A stretch of DNA of 64,000 nt from Gemmatimonadota bacterium (lineage in GTDB: Bacteria; Gemmatimonadota; Gemmatimonadetes; Gemmatimonadales; Gemmatimonadaceae): the NCBI GenBank assembly GCA_021413975.1, contig JAIOPJ010000016.1:62001-126000 (forward strand), read 5' to 3'. The position numbers and the translations under genes were made by a program. Position 1 is the first letter of the stretch. The number at the start of each line of letters is the position of its first letter. Shown one piece after another: positions 18,595 to 28,129 of this stretch. Below the pieces are notes generated by a model. The model did no database searches. It was given only the letters and a program-made list of their open reading frames with translations, and was not told the origin of the DNA.

Positions 18595-20112
18595 ATGCTC
18601 GCCGCCATCAACGCCGCCGCCGTGCTCGGCATCGAGGCCTTCGCCGTCACCGTCGAGGTCGATGCCGCACCGGGACTCCCGGGATGGACCATGGTCGGCC
18701 TCCCCTCGGGGAGCGTGAAGGAGGCGCGCGAACGGGTCGGCGCGGCCCTCGTGAACGCCGGCTTCGTGCTCCCGCCGCGCCGATGGACCGTGAATCTCTC
18801 GCCTGCCGACGTGCGCAAGGAGGGCACCGCCTTCGACCTGCCGATCGCCATCGGAGTCCTCGTCGCGAGCGGTCAGCTGGAGGCCGCGGCCGTGGCGGAT
18901 CTGCTCTTCGCCGGAGAGCTCGGACTCGACGGCACGGTGCGCCCGATCCGGGGAGCGCTGCCGCTCGCACGCGCGGCACGGGACCGCGGGTCGCGTGCGC
19001 TCGTGCTCCCCGCCGCCAACGCCCCCGAGGCCGCGCTCTTGCGCGACGTCCGGCTCGCGCCCTGTGCATCGCTGCGAGAGCTGGTGGACGATCTTCACGC
19101 CGGCCGACTCCCCGCCGCACCGAGTGTGCCGCCGCCCGCGGACGCGGCCCACGAGGCGGACTTCGCCGAGTTCGTCGGACTGGCGATCGCGACGCGCGCG
19201 CTCGAGATCGCCGCGGCCGGCGGGCACAATCTCTTCCTCACGGGACCGCCAGGGGCGGGGAAGACGATGCTCGCGCGCCGGCTCACCTCGATCCTCCCGC
19301 CGCTCGACGACGATGCCCTGCTGGAGGTCGTCGCCATCCACTCCGTCGGCGGGATCCTGCCCGCCGGCGCGGTCCCCACGCGCACGCCGCCGTTCCGCGC
19401 GCCCCATCACACGATCAGTCTGGCCGGGCTCATCGGCGGCGGGCCGGGACCGCGCCCCGGCGAGGTGAGCCTCGCGCACCGTGGCGTGCTCTTCCTCGAC
19501 GAGATGCTGGAACTGCCGCGCTACGTGCTCGACGCCATGCGGCAGCCGCTCGAGGACGCGCGCGTGGTGATCGCGAGAGCGGCGCATGCGGTCGCCTTTC
19601 CCGCGCGCTTCCTGCTCGTCGGCGCGGCGAACCCCTGTCCCTGCGGATTCGACGGCGATCCCTCGGGGCGGTGTCGCTGTTCGGCCGCCGACATCGCGCG
19701 CTACCGCTCGCGGCTCTCGGGGCCGCTCGCGGACCGGATCGACCTGCATGTGCGCGTGGGGGCGGTGGCCCTGGCCGATCTCGGGCAACTCGGCCGCGAG
19801 GAGTCGAGTGCGGTCATCAGGGACCGTGTCCGGGCCGCCCGTGAGCGCCAGCGCGATCGCTATCGCGTGCTCCCGGGCGTGCGATGCAACGCCGAGGCGC
19901 CGGGGCGCTGGCTGCAGTCGCACGCCGCGCTCTCCGACCCCGCACGCGAACTCCTCGGCACCGCGGCCGAGAAGCTGCGGCTCTCGGCGCGCGCCTATCA
20001 TCGCACGCTGCGCGTCGCGCGCACCGTCGCCGACCTCTCGGGCGAGGAACGGGTGGATCCGGGCGCGCTGGCCGAGGCGTTGATGTTCCGTCCGGCGGTC
20101 GACGCGCCCTGA
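18595..20112 (+). CDS. comM: ComM/YifB-family AAA+ helicase-like ATPase
   Basis: 505 aa from ATG 18595, where homology-like sequence MLAAINAAAVLGIEAFAVTVEVD begins; an upstream in-frame extension has no family features. The N-terminal S5/Lon-like domain (WTMVGLPSGSVKEARERV) is followed by a magnesium-chelatase-type AAA+ module with Walker A GPPGAGKTM (near 217), Walker B GVLFLDEMLE, FRAPHHTIS and ANPCPCGF, and a C-terminal Mg-chelatase domain with RAYHRTLRVARTVADL. ComM is a branch-migration motor that helps integrate DNA during natural transformation. Single gene; a weak CATCAT box is 7 nt upstream. Confidence 0.93.
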   Translation: MLAAINAAAVLGIEAFAVTVEVDAAPGLPGWTMVGLPSGSVKEARERVGAALVNAGFVLPPRRWTVNLSPADVRKEGTAFDLPIAIGVLVASGQLEAAAVADLLFAGELGLDGTVRPIRGALPLARAARDRGSRALVLPAANAPEAALLRDVRLAPCASLRELVDDLHAGRLPAAPSVPPPADAAHEADFAEFVGLAIATRALEIAAAGGHNLFLTGPPGAGKTMLARRLTSILPPLDDDALLEVVAIHSVGGILPAGAVPTRTPPFRAPHHTISLAGLIGGGPGPRPGEVSLAHRGVLFLDEMLELPRYVLDAMRQPLEDARVVIARAAHAVAFPARFLLVGAANPCPCGFDGDPSGRCRCSAADIARYRSRLSGPLADRIDLHVRVGAVALADLGQLGREESSAVIRDRVRAARERQRDRYRVLPGVRCNAEAPGRWLQSHAALSDPARELLGTAAEKLRLSARAYHRTLRVARTVADLSGEERVDPGALAEALMFRPAVDAP

Positions 20113-20137
20113 CACGGTGCGGGGTGGGCAATAGCTT
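20109..20137 (+). promoter_or_regulatory. Sigma-70-like leaderless promoter for larE
   Basis: CTGACA (20109-20114) and TAGCTT (20132-20137) are separated by exactly 17 bp, and only 6 nt separate the -10 box from ATG 20144. The -35 matches TTGACA at five of six positions and overlaps the end of comM. The transcript should begin at or next to the start codon. Confidence 0.65.
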
Positions 20138-20143
20138 TCGCGG

Positions 20144-21019
20144 ATGCCGCCCGCACAGGTTCACTCGCTCGAGGCCGTCGAGCCCGATCCGATCGCCCGC
20201 GAGAAGGAAGCGCGTCTCCTCGACTGGTTCCGGGCGCAGGGCTCCGCGCTCATCGGATTCTCGGGCGGCGTGGACTCGGCCTATCTCGCCTGTGTCGCAC
20301 TCGAGGCCGTGGGCGCGGCGCGCGTGCTCGCGGTGATCGGGCGGAGCGCCTCGTACCCCGAAGCCCAGTGGACGCGCGCCCGCGAGGTGGCGGACCGCTT
20401 CGGCGTCCCCGTGCTCGAGGTGGACACCGACGAACTCAACGACCCGCGCTACGCCGCCAATCCCGCCGACCGCTGCTACTTCTGCAAGCGCGAGCTCTGG
20501 TCGCGCCTCGCGCCGATCGCGGCCGAGCGCGGGCTCGCGGTGGTGGTGGACGGCACGAATGCCGACGACCTGAGTGATCACCGGCCCGGCGGCCGCGCGG
20601 CGCGCGAGCGCGGCGTCGCGTCGCCACTCGCCGGACTGGGGTTCAGCAAGGACGAGATCCGCGCACTCTCGGCGGTCCGCGGCATCCCCACGTGGGACCA
20701 GCCCTCGTCCCCCTGCCTCTCCTCGCGCCTGCCCTACGGCACGGCCGTGACACCGCTGCGGCTGCGCACCGTGGAGCGCGCCGAGGCGTCGCTGCGCGCG
20801 CTCGGGATCGAGGGCGACCTGCGGGTCCGGTACTTCGGCGCGACGGCCCGTGTGGAACTCGACCGGGGGCTCGTGGCGTATTGGAGCGAGGGTGCGGCGC
20901 GCGCGCGTCTCGACGAGGCGGTCCGCGCCGCGGGATTCACCGAAGTGGAGGTCGACCCGCGCGGGTTCCGCTCGGGAGCGCTCAACGTGCTGGCGGGCAT
21001 CACCGCCGGGGAGGCCTGA
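20144..21019 (+). CDS. larE: LarE-type sacrificial sulfur transferase
   Basis: 291 aa. The PP-loop SGGVDSAYLA (near residue 40) activates a carboxylate with ATP; the string PSSPCLSSRLPYGT carries the cysteine (near 191) that LarE sacrifices as sulfur donor when building the nickel-pincer nucleotide cofactor of lactate racemase. YFCKRELW is also typical. LarB and LarC, the other cofactor enzymes, are not beside it, so the cofactor genes may be elsewhere, or this is a LarE-like enzyme with another substrate. It begins a run of genes overlapping by 1-4 nt up to 23485. Confidence 0.92.
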   Translation: MPPAQVHSLEAVEPDPIAREKEARLLDWFRAQGSALIGFSGGVDSAYLACVALEAVGAARVLAVIGRSASYPEAQWTRAREVADRFGVPVLEVDTDELNDPRYAANPADRCYFCKRELWSRLAPIAAERGLAVVVDGTNADDLSDHRPGGRAARERGVASPLAGLGFSKDEIRALSAVRGIPTWDQPSSPCLSSRLPYGTAVTPLRLRTVERAEASLRALGIEGDLRVRYFGATARVELDRGLVAYWSEGAARARLDEAVRAAGFTEVEVDPRGFRSGALNVLAGITAGEA

Positions 21020-21671
21020 TGTTCGGTTGCATGTTCCGGATGGGGTGCGCGATCCTGCTCCTCATCCTCGGCGCGCTCGGCTGGCAGTTCCGTGACAAGT
21101 GGGTGCCGAAGGTCAAGTCGATGGTCACCGCGGAGGCGCCGGCGACATCGGCGGGCTGGGCCCCGATCACGGCGGCCGGCGGCACCAGGGCGAAGGAACG
21201 GATCGCCTCGCTCGGTCGCCGCGGCGGGCCGGCGTACATCACGCTCACGCCCACCGAGTTCGCGTCGTACGTGCTCGGCAGCGCCCTGAGCTCCGTCGCG
21301 GCCGGCGATACCTCCACGCAGGCCGTCGTGCAGGACGGGATGCTCTACATCAGGACGCGGATCCGTCTCGCCGACCTGGGCGGCAAGGACGCGCTCGGTC
21401 CGCTCGCCCGGATGTTCAACGACACCGAACCGCTCATGGTCGCCGGCACGCTCTCGGCGGTGCGCCCCGGGCTCGCGCAGTTCCGGTTGAAGGAAGTGTC
21501 GGTCCGCGAGCTCAAGGTCCCGCGCTCCGCCGTCGGGACGCTCGTGAAGCGTTGGGGGCCGACGCCGCGTCCGGACTCCCTCGCGAGCGACGGACTGCCG
21601 GTCACGCTGCCGAACGACGTGGTGGACCTGCGCCTCGCCGACGGCAGGATCACGCTCTACAAGAAGACGCC

Positions 21672-21675
<4 letters not shown>
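21019..21675 (+). CDS. Membrane-anchored protein of unknown function
   Basis: 218 aa; ATG shares one base with the larE stop (TGATG). A single N-terminal helix (CAILLLILGALGWQF) is followed by a soluble domain of about 170 residues with YITLTPTEFASYVLGSAL and LYIRTRIRLADLGG, which looks like a beta-sheet domain on the outer face of the inner membrane. No known family is recognised. Coupling to larE upstream and to the NtrX-like activator downstream (TTGA overlap) places it in one transcription unit, but the role is unknown. Confidence 0.75.
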
Positions 21676-23038
<1,363 letters not shown>

Positions 23039-23042
<4 letters not shown>

Positions 23043-23485
23043 GCGACAAGAACTGGGACGAGGAGCTCAAGAAGATCGACAAGCAGATGGAGCGCGTGAG
23101 CGACGAGGCGCTGTTCCCGAGCAAGGGGGCCGCGACGCCGGCGGCGAAGGCGCAGGCCGTCGGGATGCAGGCGACGACCTCGACCTTCGGCGTGTTCGCG
23201 CGGCTCTCGCTCGCCGTCGCGCTCGGCGTCGGGATGGTCTTCTGGCCCTACGCGGCGCGCTGCGGGCTCGGGCTGGCGGCGTATCTCGCCGCGGTGCTCG
23301 CGTTGGTCGTCGCCGGCACCTGGTCGAGCATCTGGACGTGGCGGCATCGCGCGGCGAAGGCGCACACGTTGTCGCTGCTGCTCGTGCTCTGGGGCCTGGT
23401 GCTCGGCGCGATCGACGTGCTGCCGCGGACTGGGTATGCGATCCCGTCGGCGGCGCATCCGGTCGGGTGGGCGTGCACGGAATGA
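23039..23485 (+). CDS. Small membrane protein of unknown function
   Basis: 148 aa from GTG 23039, overlapping the regulator stop (GTGA). A charged N-terminal third (NWDEELKKIDKQMERVSDE) precedes three hydrophobic segments at about residues 52-72 (FARLSLAVALGVGMVFWPYA), 75-95 (CGLGLAAYLAAVLALVVAG) and 108-125 (LSLLLVLWGLVLGAIDVL). No catalytic motif is seen. It is the last gene of the larE-regulator unit and might be linked to the regulator, but nothing in the sequence proves that. Confidence 0.75.
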
Positions 23486-23513
23486 GCTGACGGTCCGCCT
23501 CAGGAGGCGCGCG

Positions 23514-23541
23514 TCAGGAACCGCGCCTCAGGAACCGCGCC
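23514..23541. repeat. 14-bp perfect tandem duplication at the 3' end of the acetyltransferase gene
   Basis: TCAGGAACCGCGCC occurs twice head to tail (23514-23527, 23528-23541); a degenerate third relative (CTCAGGAGGCGCGCG) precedes it. The second copy contains the stop codon of the minus-strand gene (TCA at 23528), so the first copy carries a spare stop and lies just outside the gene. It looks like a recent slippage duplication. Confidence 0.8.
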
Positions 23542-24016
23542 GGTCGAGTCGCATCACCAGGCAGTCATCCTCCCCGAACGTGCGGCGCTCGACGGCCCTG
23601 AACCCCAGGCGTTCGTAGAACCTGATCGCCCGCACGTTCGACGCGAGCGGGTCGATCACGATCGCCGTGACGTCGTCAGGTGCGAAGCACTTCGCGATCG
23701 CCTGCCGCATGAGCTCGGTGCCGAGCCCGCGGCCGCGATCACCCGGCGCGCCGATCCAGATGTCGATCGCACGGAGTCCCGGTGGCACCTCGCCCCAGTA
23801 GCCTGACTCCTCGCGGTCCGGATCGATGATGTCGACGAACCCGACCGGCCGGCCATCCTCCTCGCCGATCAGAGGTTCGCGCCAGTCGGGGATCTCCGCG
23901 AGCTCCTCCTCCCAGCGCCAGTCGTCGTTGGGATCGGAGCTGACGACGTCGGGGTCCTCCTCCCAGTGGCGGAGCAGGGGGACGTCGTCGAGGGAGGCGG
24001 GTCGGAGCCGGATCAT
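23528..24016 (-). CDS. GNAT-family acetyltransferase, AAC(6')-like
   Basis: 162 aa. The N-terminal strand-helix IRLRPASLDDVPLLRHWEEDPDVV, the IDIWIGAPGDRGRGLGTELM acetyl-CoA loop (R-G-R-G-L-G) and NVRAIRFYERLGFRAVERR are classical GNAT motifs. The pattern is that of the RimJ/AAC(6')-Ib-like branch, which acetylates amines on proteins or aminoglycosides. No resistance neighbourhood or mobile element is nearby, so a housekeeping or detoxifying role is more likely than drug resistance. It is divergent from the aldehyde dehydrogenase gene, 43 bp away. Confidence 0.88.
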   Translation of the reverse strand: MIRLRPASLDDVPLLRHWEEDPDVVSSDPNDDWRWEEELAEIPDWREPLIGEEDGRPVGFVDIIDPDREESGYWGEVPPGLRAIDIWIGAPGDRGRGLGTELMRQAIAKCFAPDDVTAIVIDPLASNVRAIRFYERLGFRAVERRTFGEDDCLVMRLDRRGS

Positions 24017-24047
24017 GGGTAGGGTTCGCGGGCGGGTCCTCCGGGGC

Positions 24048-24053
24048 TAATTT
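24048..24053 (+). promoter_or_regulatory. Leaderless-type -10 box for the aldehyde dehydrogenase gene
   Basis: TAATTT ends 6 nt before ATG 24060. It is the only AT-rich stretch in the 43-bp divergent region. Read on the other strand, TAAATT at 24050-24055 could serve the acetyltransferase gene. The -35 position holds TTCGCG, a poor match. Confidence 0.45.
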
Positions 24054-24059
24054 AGGCGG

Positions 24060-25541
24060 ATGACCACCTTCCAGAACTTCATCGCCGGCGAGTGGGTCGC
24101 CCCCGCCAGCGGCAACTACTTCGAGAACAGCAACCCGGCCAACACGGCAGACGTGATCGGCCGGTTCCCCAAGTCCAACGCCGCCGATGTCGCGCGTGCG
24201 GTGGAGTCGGCCAAGCGCGGCTTCGAGAAGTGGAAGCGGATGCCTGCCCCCGCGCGCGGCGACATCCTCCGTCGCGCAGGTGAGATCCTCACCGCGCGCA
24301 AGGAGGAGCTCGCCGACCTCATGACCCGCGAGATGGGCAAGCCGCTCGCCGAGACCCGCGGGGACGTGCAGGAGGGCATCGACACCGCCTTCTATGCGGC
24401 CGTCGAGGGGCGCCGACTCTTCGGGCACACGGTGCCCAGCGAGTTGCGCGCCAAGTGGGCCATGAGCTTCCGCCGCCCGATCGGGATCGCCGGCATCATC
24501 ACGCCGTTCAACTTCCCGCTCGCGATCCCCACCTGGAAGATGTTCCCGGCGCTGGTCTGCGGGAACGCCTGCATCTTCAAGCCCGCCGAGGATGTGCCGC
24601 ACACGGGGCACGTGTTCGTGGAGATCCTGCTCGAGGCGGGGCTCCCGCCCGAGGTGATCCAGCTCGTGCACGGCGACGGCGAGGTCGGGGCCGCGATCGT
24701 GGATCATCCCGAGATCCCGCTCCTCTCCTTCACCGGGTCCACCGAGACGGGGAGCAAGGTCGGTGAGATCGCGGGGCGCATGCACAAGCGGCTCTCGCTC
24801 GAGATGGGCGGCAAGAACGCGCAGATCGTGCTCGACGACGCCAAGCTGGACCTGGCGCTCGACGGCGTGCTCTGGGGCGCGTTCGGCACGACCGGCCAGC
24901 GCTGCACCGCGACGAGCCGGCTCATCCTGCAGGACGGCATCCACGATGCGTTCCTCGCCAAGCTCAAGGAGCGCGCGAGCCAGCTCAAGCTCGGCGACGG
25001 CCGCAAGGCCGGCACCGAGGTGGGTCCGGTGATCCACGCCGACTCGATCGCCAAGATCGAGCGCTACGTGGAGATCGGACTCGGCGAAGGCGCCGAGTTG
25101 ACGCTCGGTGGCCAGCGGGCGCACGGCGCCGGACTCGAGAAGGGCTTCTTCTTCCAGCCCACGATCCTCTCCGGCGTGAAGGCCGGCATGCGCGTGGAGC
25201 AGGAGGAGATCTTCGGCCCCGTGCTGAGCGTGGTCCGCGTGAAGGACGCCGACGAGGCGTTCCGCGTGAACAACGGCGTGAAGTACGGGCTCTCGAGTTC
25301 GCTCTACACGCAGGACGTGAACCTCGCGTTCCGCGCGATCAACGAACTCGACAACGGCATCACGTATATCAATGCCCCGACGATCGGCGCCGAGGCGCAC
25401 CTGCCGTTCGGTGGCGTGAAGCAGACCGGCAACGGCCACCGCGAGGGCGGCTGGGAGGTCTACGAGTTCTACTCGGAGACCAAGGTCGCGTACGTGGACT
25501 ACAGCGGGACGTTGCAGCGGGCGCAGATCGACAACTACTAG
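24060..25541 (+). CDS. NAD(P)-dependent aldehyde dehydrogenase
   Basis: 493 aa, full length for the superfamily. Motifs: cofactor region GIAGIITPFNFPLAIPTWK and FKPAED, FTGSTETGSKV, general base in LEMGGKN (Glu near 248), nucleophile in GQRCTATS (Cys near 281), EEIFGPVLSV and LPFGGVKQTGNGHREGG. The last motif and the C-terminus TKVAYVDYSG resemble semialdehyde dehydrogenases of the bacterial ALDH7/piperideine-carboxylate group, but the substrate cannot be fixed from motifs. Single-gene unit with its own promoter and a strong terminator. Confidence 0.92.
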   Translation: MTTFQNFIAGEWVAPASGNYFENSNPANTADVIGRFPKSNAADVARAVESAKRGFEKWKRMPAPARGDILRRAGEILTARKEELADLMTREMGKPLAETRGDVQEGIDTAFYAAVEGRRLFGHTVPSELRAKWAMSFRRPIGIAGIITPFNFPLAIPTWKMFPALVCGNACIFKPAEDVPHTGHVFVEILLEAGLPPEVIQLVHGDGEVGAAIVDHPEIPLLSFTGSTETGSKVGEIAGRMHKRLSLEMGGKNAQIVLDDAKLDLALDGVLWGAFGTTGQRCTATSRLILQDGIHDAFLAKLKERASQLKLGDGRKAGTEVGPVIHADSIAKIERYVEIGLGEGAELTLGGQRAHGAGLEKGFFFQPTILSGVKAGMRVEQEEIFGPVLSVVRVKDADEAFRVNNGVKYGLSSSLYTQDVNLAFRAINELDNGITYINAPTIGAEAHLPFGGVKQTGNGHREGGWEVYEFYSETKVAYVDYSGTLQRAQIDNY

Positions 25542-25570
25542 AAGGGCAGAGGGGAGAGGGCAGAGGTGAG

Positions 25571-25600
25571 GAGGCCGCCCGGACGGGCGGCCTCTTCCTT
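25571..25600 (+). terminator. Rho-independent terminator after the aldehyde dehydrogenase gene
   Basis: GAGGCCGCCC (25571-25580) pairs perfectly with GGGCGGCCTC (25585-25594) around GGAC, followed by TTCCTTT. The interval 25542-25570 between stop codon and hairpin is strongly purine-biased. Confidence 0.88.
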
Positions 25601-25644
25601 TGTCACGACCGCTCCTCCCACTGCCCGGTCCGGCCGATCCGGTG

Positions 25645-25650
25645 TATATC
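25645..25650 (+). promoter_or_regulatory. Leaderless-type -10 box for the signal peptidase gene
   Basis: TATATC (or GTATAT, shifted by one base) lies 5-6 nt before ATG 25656. No Shine-Dalgarno sequence and no good -35 are visible. Confidence 0.4.
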
Positions 25651-25655
25651 CAATC

Positions 25656-26501
25656 ATGGCCATGCCTGCCCCCGAGCAAGACCGAGTCGCGCAGGAACCG
25701 CTGCGGGAGGCCCTGAGCGGCGCTCCTCCGGTCGTGCGGGACGTCGCTCCTGCCGACGCCGCCGACGGAACGGATCAGGCGCCCGCGGCGTCCCCGCCGG
25801 CGGCGCGGCGGCGCCGGCGCCTGCTCCCCCGCGTCTGGGAATGGGCCAAGGCGGTGCAACTCGCGTTCATCATCTTCCTGCTCTCGCGGGCCTTCCTGAT
25901 CGAGATGTTCAAGATCCCGAGCGGATCGATGGAAGGCACGTTGCTCGTGGGCGACTTCCTGATCGTGAACAAGCTGCTCTACGGATCGGAGCTGCCCCTC
26001 ATCGGCACGAGGCTGCCGGCGGTGCGCGCGCCGGCGGCGGGGGACGTGATCGTCTTCCAGTGGCCCGAGGATCCGACCAAGAGCTTCGTGAAGCGCCTCG
26101 TGGGGTTGCCGAGTGACACGGTCGAGATGCGCGAGGGTACGCTCTACCGCAACGGGGCCGCGCAGCGGGAGCAGTACGCCACGCACCGCGACCTCGGGTT
26201 CGACCCCGCGACCGAGGACTTCCGCTGGCAGCGCGATTTCGTCGCTCCCGGGATCGACGTGCGGCGATATCATCCGTCCCGAAATAATTGGGGACCGCTC
26301 GTGGTGCCGCTCCGGCATTACTTCATGCTGGGCGACAATCGTGACAACTCGCTCGACAGCCGCTACTGGGGATTCGTCGCCGATTCCCTCGTGCGCGGCA
26401 GTCCGATCCTGGTCTACTACAGCTACTCGCCCGACAGCAGCGAGGCCTTCGACTGGCTCCGCCGGGTGCGCTGGCAGCGATTGGGTGAACTGATCCGATA
26501 G
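25656..26501 (+). CDS. lepB: Signal peptidase I
   Basis: 281 aa. After about 55 polar residues comes one membrane helix (VQLAFIIFLLSRAFLIEMF), then the catalytic serine motif IPSGSMEGTLLVGDF (Ser near 91), the catalytic lysine in KSFVKRLVGLPSD (near 146) and the conserved LGDNRDNSLDSRYWGF box. It should cleave signal peptides of exported proteins at the periplasmic face of the inner membrane. One clear transmembrane helix is seen instead of the two of E. coli. ATG 25656 is chosen because of the TATATC box; a second ATG is two codons later. It precedes the sigma factor gene. Confidence 0.95.
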   Translation: MAMPAPEQDRVAQEPLREALSGAPPVVRDVAPADAADGTDQAPAASPPAARRRRRLLPRVWEWAKAVQLAFIIFLLSRAFLIEMFKIPSGSMEGTLLVGDFLIVNKLLYGSELPLIGTRLPAVRAPAAGDVIVFQWPEDPTKSFVKRLVGLPSDTVEMREGTLYRNGAAQREQYATHRDLGFDPATEDFRWQRDFVAPGIDVRRYHPSRNNWGPLVVPLRHYFMLGDNRDNSLDSRYWGFVADSLVRGSPILVYYSYSPDSSEAFDWLRRVRWQRLGELIR

Positions 26502-26590
26502 GGTCGGTCGTGCGGGGGGTGCTTCCGCCCCCCGGTACCGGCCTGCACATTCCGCGAGTGGGCGCGAGTCAGCACTTCGGGAGGATGCGA

Positions 26591-27457
26591 GTGAGACGGA
26601 TGGCCGGCGGGCCGCACAAGCGGCACCTGCATGAGGAGGGATCGCTCGACCTGTACCTGCGGGACATCAGCGTCTTCCCGCTGATCTCGCGGGAGGAGGA
26701 GGTGAGCCTCGCGCAGCGGATCCGCCAGGACGACCAGGAGGCACTCGACACGCTGGTGCGCTCCAACCTCCGCTTCGTGGTCTCGGTCGCCAAGAAGTAC
26801 CAGAACCAGGGCGTCTCGCTCTCCGACCTCATCAACGAGGGCAACCTCGGCCTGATCCGCGCGGCCCACAAGTTCGACGAGACCAAGGGGATCAAGTTCA
26901 TCTCCTACGCCGTCTGGTGGATCCGGCAGGCGATCCTCCAGGCCCTCGCCGAGCAGAGCCGGATCGTGCGCGTGCCGCTCAACCGCGCCGGCGCGCTCCA
27001 CCGGATCGGCAAGCGCGCGAACTCGCTGCTGCAGGAACTCGGGCGCGAGGCCACGAACGCCGAGATCGCCGAGGGGATGGAGATCACGGAGGAGGAGGTC
27101 GCGAAGACGATGTCGATCTCGCAGACCCACCTCTCGCTCGACGCACCGATGGCACCCGGCGAGGACAACCGCCTGCTCGACTACCTCCCCGACACGCAGA
27201 GCGCCACGCCCGACGAGGAGACGATCGAGAAGGAACTCACGACCTCGGTGCACGAGGCGCTCGCCGGCCTCAAGGAGCGCGAGTCGAAGATCCTGCGCCT
27301 CTACTTCGGGCTCGACGGGTCGGACCCCATGACGCTCGAACAGATCGGCGCCGTGCTCAACATCACGCGCGAGCGGGTGCGGCAGATCAAGGAGAAGGCG
27401 CTGTCCAGGCTGCGGCACGTCAGTCGGGCGAGAGCGCTGGAGTCGTATCTGGGATGA
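26591..27457 (+). CDS. rpoD: RpoD/SigA-type sigma factor, short form
   Basis: 288 aa from GTG 26591, chosen because GGGAGG (26579-26584) lies exactly 6 nt upstream; ATGs at 26585 and 26600 are worse placed. Region 1.2 (SLDLYLRDISVFPLISREEE), region 2 (NLRFVVSVAKKYQNQG, LINEGNLGLIRAAHKFDETKG, SYAVWWIRQAI), region 3 and region 4 with the -35-binding helix-turn-helix LEQIGAVLNITRERVRQIKEKALSRLR are complete. Region 1.1 and the non-conserved insert are absent, as in the ~287-aa primary sigma factors of Bacteroidota. It is probably the housekeeping sigma factor, which fits the TTGACA/TAnnnT promoters seen here; a group 2 paralogue cannot be excluded. One of the few genes here with a good Shine-Dalgarno. 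Confidence 0.93.
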   Translation: MRRMAGGPHKRHLHEEGSLDLYLRDISVFPLISREEEVSLAQRIRQDDQEALDTLVRSNLRFVVSVAKKYQNQGVSLSDLINEGNLGLIRAAHKFDETKGIKFISYAVWWIRQAILQALAEQSRIVRVPLNRAGALHRIGKRANSLLQELGREATNAEIAEGMEITEEEVAKTMSISQTHLSLDAPMAPGEDNRLLDYLPDTQSATPDEETIEKELTTSVHEALAGLKERESKILRLYFGLDGSDPMTLEQIGAVLNITRERVRQIKEKALSRLRHVSRARALESYLG

Positions 27458-27465
27458 AGGTCGGA

Positions 27466-27605
27466 GGATGAAGGATGAAAGAGGGCGGCGATCGGGGCAT
27501 CCGGTCGCCGCCCTCGTCTTTTCCGTCCTGATGGGTGGCATCGGCCGCGCGGAATGACGAAATTCAGGGTACAGGGAGGCTGAAGCAGGCTTTCATCCTC
27601 CATCC
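27466..27605. repeat. Inverted repeat flanking the sigma-factor terminator
   Basis: GGATGAAGGATGAAAG (27466-27481) recurs inverted as CTTTCATCCTCCATCC (27590-27605), 15 of 16 positions matching. The interval holds the terminator at 27481-27521 and about 70 bp of otherwise featureless sequence. The right arm is also the loop of a second hairpin just before yajQ. It could be a small non-autonomous element, or an RNA structure joining the 3' end of one transcript with the 5' end of the next. Confidence 0.6.
27481..27521 (+). terminator. Rho-independent terminator after the sigma factor gene
   Basis: GAGGGCGGCGA (27481-27491) pairs perfectly with TCGCCGCCCTC (27505-27515) around a 13-nt loop, followed by GTCTTTTCC. 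Confidence 0.88.
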
Positions 27606-27615
27606 TTCAGCCTCC
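27575..27615 (+). repeat. 11-bp hairpin in the 5' region of yajQ
   Basis: GGAGGCTGAAG (27575-27585) and CTTCAGCCTCC (27605-27615) form a perfect stem with a 19-nt pyrimidine-rich loop. It ends 10 nt before the yajQ ATG, so if transcribed it could limit ribosome access. No Shine-Dalgarno lies between stem and start. Confidence 0.6.
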
Positions 27616-27625
27616 ATCCGCAGTC

Positions 27626-28129
27626 ATGGCCAAAGACGCCTCCTTCGACATCACGACCTCCGTGGACCTCCAGGAGGTCGACAACGCCGTCAACCAGGCG
27701 TCCAAGGAGATCCTGCAGCGCTACGACTTCAAGGACGCGGCGCTCGCGACCGTCGAGCTCAATCGCACCGAGGGGCTCATCAAGCTCTCGTCCGACACCG
27801 ACATGCGCCTGCGCGCCATGTGGGACATCCTCCAGTCCAAGCTGATCAAGCGCGGCGTGCCGGTGAAGAACCTCGATGCCGGCGAGCCCACCCCCGGCGG
27901 CGGCGACACCTGGCACCGCGACATCACGCTCAAGCAGGCGCTCGACGGCGAGACCTGCAAGAAGATCGTCGCGGCGATCAAGGCGCAGAAGTTCAAGAAG
28001 ATCCAGGCGTCGATCCAGAGCGACACCGTGCGCGTCGTCTCGCCGAGCAAGGATGAACTGCAGACCGTGATGACGTTCCTGCGTGGCGAGGACTTCGGTG
28101 TCCAGCTCACGTTCGGGAACTATCGGTGA
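27626..28129 (+). CDS. yajQ: YajQ-family nucleotide-binding protein
   Basis: 167 aa, the usual length. The start AKDASFDITTSVDLQEVDNAVNQ, the central YDFKDA and SDTDMRLRAMWDILQSKLIKRGV, and the end VMTFLRGEDFGVQLTFGNYR are hallmarks of YajQ, a two-ferredoxin-fold protein that binds nucleotides and in some bacteria cyclic di-GMP. An HD-GYP protein, a likely c-di-GMP phosphodiesterase, is encoded at 36772-38898, so a c-di-GMP role is possible but unproven. It is coupled to rimO by a GTGA overlap. Confidence 0.95.
   Translation: MAKDASFDITTSVDLQEVDNAVNQASKEILQRYDFKDAALATVELNRTEGLIKLSSDTDMRLRAMWDILQSKLIKRGVPVKNLDAGEPTPGGGDTWHRDITLKQALDGETCKKIVAAIKAQKFKKIQASIQSDTVRVVSPSKDELQTVMTFLRGEDFGVQLTFGNYR

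Noticed and set aside
23528-24016. Aminoglycoside resistance gene
   Set aside because: Only general GNAT/AAC(6')-like features are seen and there is no resistance or mobile-element context.
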